This document shows positions 1 to 11,245 of a stretch of DNA of 64,000 nt, piece by piece (position 1 is the first letter of the stretch; each line of letters begins with the position of its first letter). This DNA is from Lepidostoma basale (Eukaryota > Arthropoda > Insecta > Trichoptera > Lepidostomatidae): positions 620,001-684,000 of the forward strand of contig JAHDVF020000587.1 of the NCBI GenBank assembly GCA_022606425.2, given 5' to 3'. The translations under genes and the position numbers were made by a program. The notes beneath the pieces were generated by a model, which was not told where the DNA came from, made no database searches, and saw nothing but the letters and a program-made list of their open reading frames with translations.

Positions 1-80
1 AATTAAAGACAAATTTCAAAAGTAGACAAAAGGAAAAATCATACTACGTTTAGTGCTAGAACTAGACAACTAGTAGTGAA

Positions 81-440
81 ATGATAGAAAATGTTAAAAA
101 ACACATTCAGTCTTTTCCAGTTGTGGCGTCACACTACACCAGATCTGAGACCGAACGAAAGTATCTATCCCCAGACTTAAATATAAGAATGTTGTATCGA
201 TCTTGTATCAAAGATTGTGAAGAAAAACAAATACCGTGTGTTAAAGATTCTGCTTATAGAAATATCTTGTGCAATAATTTCAATCTGGGATTCCATCAAC
301 AGAAAAAGGCTGTTGAAGACGGGGTAATAGTGGATAATTACAAAGAGCATGTAGACATAAAGAACGCAGCAAGAAGAGTTAAAAAAGAAGACAAAGTAAT
401 AGCCGAGCGATTAGTTCAATTAGAGACATTCACTATGTAA
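81..440 (+). pseudogene. Fragment of transposon-encoded ORF
   Basis: An open frame of 119 codons containing the stretch SHYTRSETERKYLSPDLN and later NFNLGFHQQKK. This style of sequence is familiar from uncharacterised ORFs repeated in arthropod and cnidarian genomes, where a Cys-rich segment normally follows the NLGFH part; that segment is missing here and the frame ends at 440. It is flanked by direct repeats containing GTGCTAGAACTAGA near 53-66 and 752-765, so the whole block may be an internally deleted mobile element. No function is assigned; family recognition is from memory and weak. Confidence 0.35.
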
Positions 441-1065
441 CAATTTCTATACATTTTTATATAAGAGTTTTATTTAAACACTTTTGTAGGTTTGTCAATC
501 AGTTTTATTGAGCTAGTGAATTGTATAGCATCACCAAAATCGCGATAGCTTTGAATAAAGATTAATAAGTAACATTTACATAGTGTTTAAATAAAACTTT
601 CATAAGTATAAAAATAATATACCTAATTAAAACTTTTTTTAAACAGTAACATTAGTATAATAATTCAAGCAATAGTGTTAAAATGTTGGTTCCAAGTCAT
701 AGATAACTAATTATTACACGTACATATCCTGATATACCCCGCAACAATGGTTAGTGCTAGAACTAGATATCTCACTATTTTAATTGTTAAAAAATAATGA
801 AGTAATTTTTGGTAAAGTTTATACATTTAGTGGCTTCCTTGAACTCTTAGCTATGTTTTTCAACAATAAACTACGTGTTAATTACTATCCTTCTGAAAGT
901 AATGTCATGATTTGTGTGGCCAAAAACTTGAATTGCCATTATCTCAAAACTATGTATTTAGAGTTATCTAGTTCTAGTATTGAACCCACGATATGGAGAA
1001 AATCATAAGCTAAAATGTCCACAAACGTTTCCTCGTAATAACCGAGTTGGACTGTATATACATAC

Positions 1066-4000
1066 CACTTTTACTTCCCACCAGGTAGTAGGAAATGCTA
1101 AAGTACTCCTCATGACCCTTATAATGGACCGTCACCATAGTCCTCTTGCGCCCGATTCGTTTTTGTGATTCTCTCTTGCGCCATGATGTTTCCGCTACTC
1201 CCTTGAACTTGATATAAATACCTACAAAATAAAACTATAAACATTGTTTTCAATCTCAAATATTGTTATGATTATAATAATAATAATTAATATTAATGAA
1301 AACACGTGCCTCAATCATGAAGTACGGAATAGAAGTCAGAGCCGATACCAATAGAACTAAGAACCTTCTTAGAGTAGTAGAAATGCGAACTCTACGCTCC
1401 ATCGCAGGCAAAGCCTTCCGAGATCGGATCAGAAATGAAACGATAAGGTCTGTCTGTGGTGTTGAGGACATAGTCAGATGGGGAAGAAGTAGAAGACGCT
1501 TTTGGAGAGACCACGTGGACCGCACGGAGAATACAAGAATTGCAAAATTTGTTAAAGATGAAAACCCAAGAAGCAAGAGATTACCAGGAAGGCCGCCAAA
1601 AAGATGGACATCATCATCGCAGGATAGCTCACCGTCATAAACAGGTCATACGACCTAAACTAAGAGGAAGAAGAAGAATGAAAATGTATTTTTTCTAACT
1701 AACTAACTAAGCATCACGCCGTTTTTCCGAAGCGGTAGGCGGATGGACCCCCAAACTGTTCTATCCTGACATAACTCTCGTGTCTAATTTTTATAGCACT
1801 TTGAAAATGATATTTAGTCATGGGAGCTGGATCTGAAACTAATGATTAGATATTGGGTATTTATATTTAATAAGACATAACTCGGATATTTTGAATGACT
1901 TGACTTTGTTTGTCCCTGACAATTATCTGCAACAAAGGCAAAATAGATTATTTCACCTGCCACTGTGTAGAACCAATTTACCTAAGGTTATGCCCGTGGG
2001 CAGGGCAATAATCCTTCTAAACCGCATCTCTTCGGATGTGGACATCTTCCACGATAGTGAGGCTACCCTCAGAAAACATCTATCTCTTAAATAATTTGTT
2101 GTTCTTCTTATTGTTTATAATTACTTATTTGGTCTTAATTTTTTTAATTATCTCGTGTTTTTGTCTATTGTCTATTGTTTAACAAGAACAACAACAAACC
2201 ATCACGCCGTTTCCCCGCAGGGGTAGGCAGAGAGAATGGACTGCCACACTACTCTATCCTGGCATACCTCTCTAGCTTCCTCCACATTCATACATCGAGT
2301 CATACACGCACGTCGATTCTTCCGGCTTCTGACATGACCAACTTTTAATATTTGATTAATTTGGTCATGCCATGTTTTCCTCGGTCTATCTCGACTCCTT
2401 ACTCCATTTACATTGTTAACGTATACTTTTTTAACCATTCTTTCTTCACCCATGCGCTCCATATGTCCGAACCAACGCAGCGAACCTTTCATAATTTTGT
2501 TCATAATACCTTCTTTCGCTCTACATTCCTTCCTAATATCAGCATTTGAGATTCTGTCGTACATCGTTCTACCACACATACGTCTTAGGGACCTCATCTC
2601 TACTGCATTTATTCTGCTCTCATCTTTCTTCTGCCAGTTCCATGCTTCGCTTCCATACATAAGGGTTGGAACCAGAACTCCATTGTGAACGGCCATTTTC
2701 ACTTTCATTGATAAATTCTTGTTTCCAATAACTACTTTTAAAGCTCCATTCACTTTGTTACCCGCACCAACCCTTCTTTCAATATCACTGTCCGTTCGGC
2801 CATCCGCTGTGAACATGCTACCTAAATACACAAATTCCCTCACCTGTTCCAAGTTCTCTTCATTTACACTTATATTATAAACTGTCATTTGCCCTTCCTT
2901 TTCAAAAACTAACATCTTTGACTTTCCGACATTCATCATTAAATCGTTCGACTTGCATACCTCATACATTCTCGACACCAAGACTTGTAATTCGTCCGCA
3001 CTATCCGCAACGAGAACGGCGTCGTCCGCGTAAAGCAGACAGTTTACAGACATATCACTCATCTTAGCACCAGTATTTATACCTTTAAGTTCTTTCATAC
3101 ACTTGTCCATATACAGATTGAACAACCAAGGGGACATCACGCAGCCCTGCTTAACACCCTTCGTGATATCAAACCAGGGCGTGATGTCCCCATTTACCCT
3201 AACACTGGCAGTGCTCCCTTCTTAAAATTAAATTTCTTAAAATTAATTCTGTTTAAAATAGTTTTTTTTGTTGTTTTTGTACCCTACCTGTATAGTCATA
3301 AGCGCTTTGGTTATATACTGTAATGCTTATGATTTAAAAATGAAAAAAATTGAATTAAATTGAATTTTGATTCCATACCACATAAAAATTAGGCTTATTA
3401 TTCTTCTTCAGCCTTCTTCCCACTACTGCTAGATATAGGTCTCTCCCATTTTTCTCCATTCGTCTGTCCCAGCTATTTTCACGCTTCAATGTCATCAGTT
3501 AATCTTTTAGATGGCCTCCTAGCACCATTGATATAATATTCCCGATATTAGTATTATTATTTGTTTTTTGTTGAACAATGGTGTAAAACTTGATATTAAA
3601 TAATGAATATGAGTGAAAACGTTTCGCCTTTCTAAGGCATTATCAAATGCCCTTTAGTAATTTTAACATTTGATAATACCTTAGAAAGGTGAAACATGTC
3701 ATTCTCATAAACTATAATAAAACATCCTAGTGCCGACACTTATGTATGGAAGTGAACTTTGGAGTTGGCAGAAGAAGGATGAATGCCGTAGAAATGAGAT
3801 AGAAAATGAGATAGAAAATGCCGTAGAAATGAGATCACTTCACAAGAATGTGCGGAAAAGCAATGTATGATAGAATACACAATGAAAAAGTTAGAATGGA
3901 ATGTAAGGCAGATTAATGCATCCTAAATAAAATTAAGAAAGGATGGACTGTGATGGTTTGGACATGGAACGAATAGATGAGGGAAGAATGGTTAAAAAGA

Positions 4001-4848
4001 TATGTAAAAGTAGTGTGAAAGGAAAAGGAAGTCGAGGAAGGCTAAGGAAAACATGACATGACCAAATTTACCAAATACTGAAAGGTGGCCATGTTCGAAG
4101 TAGGAACAATTGACGAGGGTGCATGTCACGATGTGTGAATGTAGAAGAGGTGCGAGAATTATTTCAGGATAGAACAACGTGGCGATTCATCCTCTCTGCC
4201 TACCCCTCTGGGAGGCGATGTGGTTAGTTAGTTAGCCATACCAAAAGTGAACCTTTAAGAGTATTTTTTAGTTATTATCGATGTGTGCTGTTTGTTTATG
4301 GTCTTAATTATTAGCTCTGTCAATTTGGTGCATATCATTTTATATTCACATACTACATGTACACACTTAGTTTCACATTGGACAAGTAATATATAATACG
4401 AGTATATGGGAAGAATATTTCTCGTATTCATTAATATAAAAAATCCAATTGGACAATTTCTCAGTGGAAATATTAAGAAAAAAAATGTTTACAGTTAATA
4501 ATTACGAGTGAAATGATTCAAAAACATTTTACTTGATATAAATTCCCTATGATAACTGCAAATGACAGCTCAAAGAAAAATAATTATAATTATGATCGTT
4601 GTTTTTATTTTATTACGCAAGAGAAAATCGTTGCAACCTAACGAGCAAACATTACGATAGTTTGTGAAGAGGTAGATAATTGATATAAAAAGTTAAATTT
4701 TTGGTCCAACAAGAACATATTGTATAGGATTACCTCTAACTTTCTTTGGAGAATCAAATGTGTATTCCACTGTTCCGTTTACAGTTTGTCCTGGAAAGTA
4801 AGAACTCCATGGATTATCGAGAGTTATTTTGCAATCCTTTAAGCCCAT
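1066..4848 (-). CDS. Arrestin domain-containing protein, second copy (exons 1-2 only)
   Basis: 5' part of a paralogue of the arrestin gene at 11338-19137. Exon 1 is 4734-4848: start codon at 4848, peptide beginning MGLKDCKITLDNPWSSYFPG, donor GT at 4733-4732. Exon 2 is 1066-1221: acceptor TTGTAG just upstream, peptide beginning GIYIKFKGVAETSW and ending YYLVGSKSG, donor at 1065-1064. Exon lengths (115 and 156 bp) and phases (1 and 1) equal those of the complete copy, and the reading frame is intact. Exon 1 differs from the complete copy at six of 38 residues; exon 2 is much more diverged in its middle (the segment after TSW). Exons 3-7 are not between position 1 and 1065, so the gene either continues left of the window or is a truncated duplicate. 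The intron carries several LINE fragments. Family role: adaptor that links membrane cargo to ubiquitin ligases or endocytosis. Confidence 0.75.
1290..1665 (+). mobile_element. LINE fragment, family B (RT C-terminal tail)
   Basis: Translated tail of a non-LTR reverse transcriptase ORF: FRDRIRNETIRSVCGVEDIV, then RRRFWRDHVDR and RLPGRPPKRW. The tail repeats in other places (14670-15240 minus, 54955-55240 plus). It is 5'-truncated, as usual for such retrotransposons, and lacks the catalytic YADD block. Confidence 0.75.
1696..1800 (-). mobile_element. LINE family A, 3' end only
   Basis: Begins with the reverse complement of the (GTTA)n tail (ctaactaactaactaa) followed by the diagnostic catcacgccg motif and about 80 bp of the decayed end of the RT frame. 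Same end as the copy at 2196-3222. Confidence 0.7.
1876..2160 (+). mobile_element. Non-LTR retrotransposon C-terminal fragment (CR1/Jockey-like)
   Basis: Frame 1891-2094 reads YLQQRQNRLFHLPLCRTNLP then VMPVGRAIILLNRI. The same arrangement appears in minus-strand copies at 17304-18090 and 54205-54620. The pattern (basic region, CRTN, GRA..LLN) is typical of the end of LINE ORF2 proteins. The preceding bases 1800-1895 are repeated at about 7245-7345. Confidence 0.6.
2196..3222 (-). mobile_element. 5'-truncated LINE, family A, with reverse transcriptase YADD block
   Basis: The best-preserved copy of the dominant LINE family. The frame enters at about 3222 and runs to the stop near 2202: FDITKGVKQGCVMSPWLFN (RT motif), then CLLYADDAVLVAD with the catalytic YADD, then [31 protein letters not shown] segment and the terminal [12 protein letters not shown]. 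The 3' end is followed by a short tail reading GTGATGG then TTGTTGTTG. The N-terminal endonuclease and first RT motifs are missing. It lies in intron 1 of the partial arrestin copy, on the same strand as that gene. Confidence 0.88.
3394..3545 (-). mobile_element. LINE tail fragment (RTE-like)
   Basis: The minus strand reads like a decayed RT tail: a GRP-like segment (GARRPSKRLTDDIE), then WDRRMEKNGRDLYLAVVG, with stop codons. Short and degenerate. Confidence 0.45.
3571..3720. repeat. Interspersed repeat with a 29-bp inverted repeat
   Basis: Arms 3621-3649 and 3667-3695 are inverted copies around the sequence CTTTCTAAGGCATTATCAAA, differing at a few bases and able to fold into a hairpin. The upstream part (ttgaacaatggtgtaaaac) recurs at 41645-41720, 42712-42800, 51505-51545 and, split by a MITE, at 7821-7843 plus 8092-8125. 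Class unknown. Confidence 0.6.
3727..4240 (+). mobile_element. LINE family A, degenerate copy
   Basis: Begins with the LMYGSE block (ctagtgccgacacttatgtatgg), then the [19 protein letters not shown] with an internal tandem duplication near 3786-3832, and ends with the [16 protein letters not shown] end and ggttagttagtt at about 4220-4236. Many stops and frameshifts. Confidence 0.75.
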
Positions 4849-5043
4849 TTTGGGTGGTAAAACAACCGGTAAATATTGTGTTTTGCAACACGCCTATTTA
4901 CTATTCATGTATAAAAATAAACGAAAGGCAGATATCCGTCAGAATGATCCCGCCGACAATTCAAAAATGACGTAGGCCAGAAAGAATTTTAGTTTCATTG
5001 TGTTTGTGCTTTGTTTATATACAGATATTACAATACATACAAC
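4279..5043. repeat. Segmental duplication, left copy (arrestin promoter, exon 1, start of intron 1)
   Basis: Aligns in the same orientation with 18538-19330. Shared landmarks are the intron string cacattggacaagtaata, exon 1, the 5' flank tgggtggtaaaacaaccggt and a further 190 bp upstream, after which similarity stops near 5043 and 19330. The two copies lie about 14.3 kb apart. Confidence 0.8.
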
Positions 5044-5259
5044 CAATACTGTCTTGATAGTATTTACAATGAATATGATATTGCGTCTTCCCCAATTGTG
5101 AAAATAGGAATCAAATAACATTAGTAAAAAGGTAATTGCTTCGAAAAAGTGACGATTTTCATAAAATTCGTTGACATTGACAGCACTGCTAGAAGTCAGA
5201 ACAGATAATAGGACCCTAACCGGGGGCACATTGAATCTAGCATAGCGGCCTAATTTTAT

Positions 5260-5318
5260 AAACAGTGATTTCGAGACGACATTGGCATCGACCCAATATC
5301 GTCTCGAAATCACTGTTT
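5260..5318. repeat. Hairpin / inverted repeat
   Basis: The arm aacagtgatttcgagacgac at 5261-5280 is mirrored at about 5299-5318; attgg and ccaat extend the arms inward, leaving a very small loop. It may belong with the neighbouring palindrome at 5379-5443, since the gacgacattgg motif recurs at 5331-5341. Confidence 0.75.
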
Positions 5319-5378
5319 TCCATTTCAAGACGACATTGGAGTTGGTCTCCACAATGTCCACATCCCCCCCTTTGAAGC

Positions 5379-5443
5379 TTGATTCTGATTGTACGCATCA
5401 CGCATGTACGGCGTACATGCGTGATGCGTACAATCAGAATCAA
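5379..5443. repeat. Perfect palindrome, 31-bp arms
   Basis: Left arm 5379-5409 begins ttgattctgattgtacgc; right arm 5413-5443 is its exact reverse complement; the spacer is three bases (ggc). No mismatch was seen. Confidence 0.9.
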
Positions 5444-5627
5444 TGTACGCTATATACTGAGTAAATTGCATGTAAAAAAAAAAACATGGTGTCCAGTTTA
5501 TTGCGCGAAATTTCAAATTGCGGAACACAATCAAATACCAACCGAGAAGAAATGATCGAACAAATGAAATATGGTAAACCAAATATTTTATAAATAATAG
5601 GATCAGCATCAATTCAAAGGAATATTG

Positions 5628-6300
5628 TTCTGTCCTGATATACTTCTCTAGATTCCTCCACATTCATACATCGTAACTTGCACGCTCGTCGATTTTTTCG
5701 ACTTCGAATGTGGCCGCCTTTCAGTATTTGATAAATTTGGTCATGCCATGCTTTCCTTGGTCTTCCACGGCTTCTCTTTTCACTCACACTACTTGTATAC
5801 AACATTTTAACCATTCTTCTCTCGTCCATTTGTTCAATATGTCCAAACCATCTCAGGGATCCTTTTTTAATTTTACTTATGATACAATCATCTGCTTTTC
5901 ATTTCTTCCTTATTTTGTCATTCGGTATTCTATCGTATACCGTTTTCCCGCACATTCTTCTCAGTGATCTCATTTCTACAACATTTATCCTTTTTTTGCC
6001 AGCTCTAAACTTCACTTCTATACAAGGTTGACACTAGAACTCCATTATGTACTGCCATCTTTGCTTTAGTTGAAATATTTCTATTTGCAGTGATGACAAT
6101 GAGAGCACCATTTTGTTCCCAACACCAATCCTCCTTACAATATCTTTCTACATTTTTCCGATAAATAAATTCAGTAACTTGCTCCAGTTTTTTACAGTTC
6201 GCGCTTACATCACAAATTGTCATACATTCTTCTTTTTCAAATACCGTCACTTTAGACTTGGACACAAGGTTACTCTTTTTGCATTAATTTCTCCGACTCC
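5628..6300 (-). mobile_element. LINE family A, degenerate copy
   Basis: Minus-strand peptides [40 protein letters not shown] and YRKNVERYCKEDW, with stop codons and frame changes between them. The extreme 3' end (YPSGE and GTTA tail) is missing here. Intergenic position. Confidence 0.75.
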
Positions 6301-6664
6301 TCATGTGACTTTAATATTCGATTGATTGTCAGAGAAATTAATATGTTTGCACTTCTAATTAAACAATTCTACATCTGAATAATAATAAGTATTATTAGTA
6401 CATCTGTCAAAATATATGCACTTAATTTATATATATTTTTTATCCTTGTTGAAATCTTGGACTTAACTTGAAATATTATATCAATAGTTTAAAATTGATA
6501 ATAATAATAATTAGACTAATTTGTAAAGTTATTAACGGTTTTATTTGGAACACTGTTATAACACTTATTTAAATTAATACTCGTATAACTGAATTGTTTG
6601 TAATATTTGATGATGCCAACATTATTTGGGACGACTAGACTATGACGGATTTACAATTAGGATG

Positions 6665-7215
6665 AAACAATTTCGAGAAAGAAGCCGACCGAAGAATTCA
6701 GTTGGGTTGGGCAGCCTTTGGGAAATTACGTCATGTTCTCACTTCCAAAATACCACAATGCCTCAAGACTAAAGTCTTCAACCAGTGCGTTTTGCCAGTC
6801 ATGACGTACGGAGCCGAGACGTGGACATTGACAAAAGGTCTATTCTACAGATTCAAGGTTGCCCAGCGCGCCATGGAAAGAGCCATGCTTGGAATAACCT
6901 TGAGGGACAGATTTAGAAACAAATTTATTCGATAACAAACCAAGGTGACTGAGGTGGCTCTACGGATAGGCGGGCTGAAGTGGCGGTGGACTGGCCATAT
7001 CTGTCGGAGAACCGACAGCCGATGGGGAAGACAGGTTCTGGAGTGGAGATCACGTACAGGATTCCGTAGAGTTGGACGTCCCCCTGCCCGCTGGACTGAC
7101 GATCTGAAGAGGATTGCTGGACATGGATGGATGGGAGCGGCAATGGATAGGGGGCGATGGCGGGCTTTGGGAGAGGCCTACATTCAGCAGTGGATGACAG
7201 ACAGTTGATGATGAT
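6665..7215 (+). mobile_element. RTE-like LINE fragment
   Basis: RT C-terminal region in two adjoining frames separated by a stop near 6933: LGWAAFGKLRHVLTS, LPVMTYGAETWTLTKG and AQRAMERAMLGITLRDRFRN, then ALRIGGLKWRWTGHICRRTD, RVGRPPARWTDDLKRIAG and GEAYIQQWMTDS, ending in a gatgatgat-type 3' repeat. The same family is found on the minus strand at 15750-16100. Confidence 0.85.
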
Positions 7216-7524
7216 GAACATTATTTGGACTTTTACTTCACAAAGGGTAGTTCGATAATGTTATTAATCATGGGATCTGCATCTGACAAAAGCTATTAGA
7301 TATTGGTTGTTTATATTTGATGTGATATTTTGAAAAGGTGGGTTTTTAGCTAGATTTAAAACTGTCAGTCGTAAGACCATACTAATGTAAAATTTAACTA
7401 AATAATTGGGGCTTTCTATGAAGCTGTAATGTTCAAATGCATTTTTTTAAGTGCATCAATTTACCATAAATAAATGGGATCATAATCATAATCACTCTCA
7501 AATTTGTCGACAACTTTTATGGTT

Positions 7525-7793
7525 TAAATTATTATTATTATTATTATTTTGTTAAAGCGCTCTTTACATCATGACAGCATGACCCAAATCGATGTAAAGG
7601 GATATTATAGCTATCATAGTGATTCTCGTGACATGTGCTAGGTAGCTAATCTATCACCATTTTATTGTCACGTGAATTCTACACCAGAACAAAGACAGTG
7701 TGACAATCACACTGCCCTCGCCAGGAATCGAACCCGGAACCTACGGGGTGGCAGTCAATGCACTTACCACTCGGCCACGAAGGTCGTCAATTA
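7525..7793 (-). mobile_element. tRNA-derived SINE (family V), full-length-like copy
   Basis: On the minus strand the head reads CCTTCGTGGCCGAGTGGTAA (A-box-like) and later GGTTCGATTCC (B box), followed by a body containing GTGTGATTGTCACACTGTC and a unit ending CCCTTTACATCGATTTGG, then a (TAA)n tail. It is not a genuine tRNA gene: the acceptor stem does not close and the body is repeated at 18382, 21800, 31322, 55796 and 63893. Confidence 0.85.
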
Positions 7794-7843
7794 TAAAGCA
7801 AATACCTTTTCATTCACTGTTGTTTCTTGAATAATGGTGTACC

Positions 7844-8083
7844 CAGTGGCGGTACTCCCATAGAGGCCCAGAAGCCCGGCTTACGTAAGAAATTTTGAAT
7901 CAAAACCTCTTCTGGCTTACAGAGGGTCAGCTCTTGTGGCTATTCCTCTTACGTCTGGTGGGAACATTGTTGAAAGGTGATTTGTTGGTTTATGCGGGGG
8001 CATGATTACTTAGATTGGGGGTTTTGATTCAAAATTTCTTACGCAAGCCGGGCTTCTGGGCTTCTATAGGAGTACCGCCACGG
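7844..8083. mobile_element. hAT-type MITE, copy 1
   Basis: A 240-bp non-coding element with long terminal inverted repeats starting CAGTGGCGGTACTCC. It is flanked by an 8-bp target duplication GGTGTACC (7836-7843 and 8084-8091), the size expected for the hAT superfamily. It interrupts the interspersed repeat also seen at 3571 and 41645. Further copies at 20377-20627 and 21929-22177. Confidence 0.88.
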
Positions 8084-8091
8084 GGTGTACC

Positions 8092-8725
8092 ATATAAAAC
8101 CACATTAAATATACAATTTTCCTGAAGTTTTATTGTATTTTAAGGGAGTATTGTTTTGTCTTGCTAGGATATTTGATACAGAGTGTGGAATAGTACAGAG
8201 AAGAAAGAGTTATGGGATAATTTTTAATAATTTGTTTAAACAATGTGACTATACGAAAAAAAAAAATCACATTTGGATAATACAATATATATTTATTTGA
8301 AAACAACAAGCAAATATGAAAAAATTAAATTGATCAAAATTCCAATAAAAGCAATATAAAAACTGGTACAAACTATAACCGTTTAACATGCAATACATAT
8401 CAGTATGAATACATAACTAGTACATATGCTACTAAGTGAGAATATAATAGTCAAGTGAAAAATCATTCAAAAAATTAAATCCTATGTAATTAAGTATATT
8501 ATTTGGTATACAATACGTAACACAGAAGCATCAATATCATTTGAAGGCACCATATACAAGTATTTTTTTTATTTAAAACGTACATTATATGTACTGCAAT
8601 ATACATATTTAACCTCTATAGTACGACTGGCCAAATTTGCAGCTAATATTTTAAGATAATCAAATGATTTTACTGAAATCTCTTGATGGAAGTTAATTTT
8701 AAATAATAATTAAATTAAACAATGT
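8092..8725. other. AT-rich non-coding stretch
   Basis: Beyond the rest of the interspersed repeat (to about 8125) I see no coding frame or recognisable element. The last 90 bases (from about 8640) match the reverse complement of 56868-56952, so at least part is repetitive. Confidence 0.5.
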
Positions 8726-9235
8726 TTTTTAACTACTTCCACTTATGTTTTTATTTCGACAGTGACCGGTTTCACTAGGCTTGCTGGCATCGACAGACTG
8801 GTGATACGTTTTCAGATGAATTAAATTAAATGTTAAAATTTTACATACGTGCCCAAAAGTCAAAAAACCGAATAAGGCGCTGCCAACATTTGGACCAAGA
8901 GCTATAACATATTATATTTAAATTCAGTAATAATAAAAACAAAAGAAACACTTTTTCAAACGTTATTTTTATAAAAATATTTCAGCTATAATTAAATTTA
9001 AAATACATTGTATTGAATATGAATCTTCTTGAATACCTATAATACCAATATTTAAATTCAGTAAATTTTACATAAATATTTGAAGATTATTTTTGTATAG
9101 AATCATGTTTACCACCCCTAATCTGTATGTATATAAAGGACTCGGTTCGCAATAGTATCACCAGTCTGTCGATGCCAGCGAGCCTGGCGAAACCGGTCGC
9201 TGTCGAAAATAAAGACAAGTGGAAGTAGTTAAAAA
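8726..9235. mobile_element. Element with about 80-bp terminal inverted repeats
   Basis: Left arm 8726-8806 and right arm 9155-9235 are inverted copies (for example ccagtctgtcgatgccagcg on the right and cgctggcatcgacagactgg-like on the left, with a few mismatches). The 350-bp interior has no coding frame. Sequence just outside the left arm is repeated at 56868-56952, so the mobile unit may be larger than the arms. Class not determined. Confidence 0.7.
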
Positions 9236-10128
9236 CCTGAAGCTGTTATAGGCGCAGTGGCGCCTTTCGTCAGCTTCACTTGTGCACTCCCTAGGCCCGT
9301 CCCCCGTCCATGCTGGACTTACATTAAAAAAAAAATAATAATAATATATGTATATTTGCAACCAAGGGGGACCCAGACCACATTTAAGCTACGCTACTCT
9401 GTACTGTAGGTAATATTATGTTGAATTGGGACTATCTGTCTGAGCTATAAATGTAAATGTTGAGTAACCACAGTTCGAATTAATTATATTTTACTGAAAA
9501 TTAAGCCAGCCGCACAATGGGGTTTAAGCCCATATTTCATAAAATTAGACTAGTGAATATATCAACAACCTTTAAATATATGAGATAGTTAAAACAGCAA
9601 ATTTAACTGGGCCGTAATGCGGCTGAGAATAGATGTGGCTGAAGTTTAAAGCGAGATTCTCTTACAGTCCAGTCGATCAGTCCTCCAGTATCATAAGTAT
9701 ACACATATTCGGAAGAAAATGCACGTATCAGTCATATCCGCCCTGCCCTGTTCTGCTCTGCAAGCTTACAATGGTACTAATATAAAAAATATTAATTTGT
9801 GCATATTATATGACTCATATCTAGTTGTTAGTAAAAAGCCTTCGCAAATAGCTTATGCTTATTGGGTGCACAAGTCTATCACGCTCACATATTATAATAT
9901 CTGTACTTTCTTGTATATTGAATGTGACACTTAAAGCAATTAACATAGTTATTTGAGTAGTGTTAACTTATACATAAATATGGATAATAATAAAATATCT
10001 GAATACAGAAACAACGAATAAAATATTAATAGATAATATAATATTTGTGTAAACTTCAATAAAATGTGAGTATTAATATAGTTTAAGGGAAGAACTAAGT
10101 GATTTCAGGAAATACAATGCAATAAGTA
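9236..10128. other. Non-coding repeats and unassigned sequence
   Basis: About 9240-9345 looks like the tail of a retroelement on the minus strand (poly-T side at 9326). About 9418-9535 (gactatctgtctgagct) is repeated at 28160-28280. No gene could be supported in the remainder. Confidence 0.45.
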
Positions 10129-10510
10129 AAGTCCGGTGGCAGAATTAGGTTTTAAATTTCGGATTTCTCTGTAACGGCTAAGCGGAGGAGCTTGGAGGGG
10201 GCCGTGTTAGCTTTGTCATTCGTGCGGGTTATTCAATCACGATATCGCAGTGGACGGGAGAGCAACGTGCGTTCGCAATCATGTGCAACTGCGCGTCGAA
10301 GATTAAGTACGCGTTACAATATTCGACAATTATGTGATGCCAAAAGTGTAGATTTGATTCGATGACAAGAGAGCGACTACTCTAGGGCTTCCAAAAACTA
10401 TTGTGCACGAAATATTGAAGAAGAAACTTAAATTTCACCCTTTTAAGATTCAAATTGTGCAAGTACTAAAACCTTATGATTACAGTTTACGTAAAATTTT
10501 CTGAGAGACA

Positions 10511-11128
10511 ATGTTAGAGCGATTTCATACGGTAAACACTATCTTTTGGAGTGATGAAGCCCATTTTCATTTAAATGGAAGTGTAAATAAGCAGAAATGC
10601 CATTATTGGTCACCTAAAGGATGGAACCCACGCTTAAAACATCAACAGCCACTTCACAGTCCCAAAGTGACAGTTTGGTGTGCATTGTCAAGCAGTAGAA
10701 TAATCGGACCCTATTTTTTTTTAAATCGTCGAGGGCAAGCCATTACTGTGAACGTGGTTTCTTATCGGCGCATGCTTAACGTTTATTTTTTGCCAAAAAT
10801 GAGAGAACATCCTGCCTCCCCTTCATACACATGGTTCCAGCAAGATGGCGCCACGCCTCACACTGCTAGAGAGACGATGGTGCTTCTTCGTGATTTGTTC
10901 CCTAACAAATTGATTAGCCGTTTCAGTGACATCCCCTGGCCACCCAGGTCGCCAGATCTCACTCCTATGGACTTTTTTCTGTGGGGGTACTTCCAAAGTA
11001 AAGTGTTTGAAACTGACCCCCTGACCATCTCTGCACTAAAAGAAAATATCGTTCGCGAACTTAATGGCATCCCGACGTCACTTCTCCAGCGAGTGGCACG
11101 GAATACTGAGGCCAGATTCCAAGAGTGA
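10511..11128 (+). pseudogene. Tc1/mariner DD41D transposase, N-terminally disrupted
   Basis: 205-codon catalytic part of the transposase of the element at 10129-11282. All three acidic residues of the RNase-H-like fold are visible (WSDE, QQDG, PMDF). The first ATG in this frame follows an in-frame stop, so the ORF is a remnant and not a complete enzyme; the DNA-binding domain needed for TIR recognition is not encoded in frame. It lies convergent to, and just beyond, the arrestin gene. Confidence 0.8.
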
Positions 11129-11232
11129 GTCCGATGTGATGGTCTACATTTAGATGAAATAATTTTAAAGAAATAAAATCCGCACTTCTCCTCTTTGTAA
11201 TAGTTATTGAAATAAATGTATGTCATTAGCAG

Positions 11233-11245
11233 TTTATTTTTTATT
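11233..11245 (-). terminator. Poly(A) signals for the arrestin gene lying inside the transposon end
   Basis: Two AATAAA motifs on the minus strand (plus-strand tttatt at 11233-11238 and 11240-11245) lie about 100 bp past the arrestin stop codon. Both fall inside the right end of the DD41D element. None is present between the stop codon and the element, so the element may supply the signal; use is inferred. Confidence 0.4.

Noticed and set aside
7690..7793. A tRNA gene on the minus strand
   Set aside because: A and B boxes are present, but the acceptor and anticodon stems do not close, and the same sequence with the same non-tRNA body repeats five more times; it is a SINE.
9719..9934. Small ORF starting MHVSVISALPCSALQ
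   Set aside because: No conserved motif, no exon partners and an AT-rich C-terminal half typical of chance frames.
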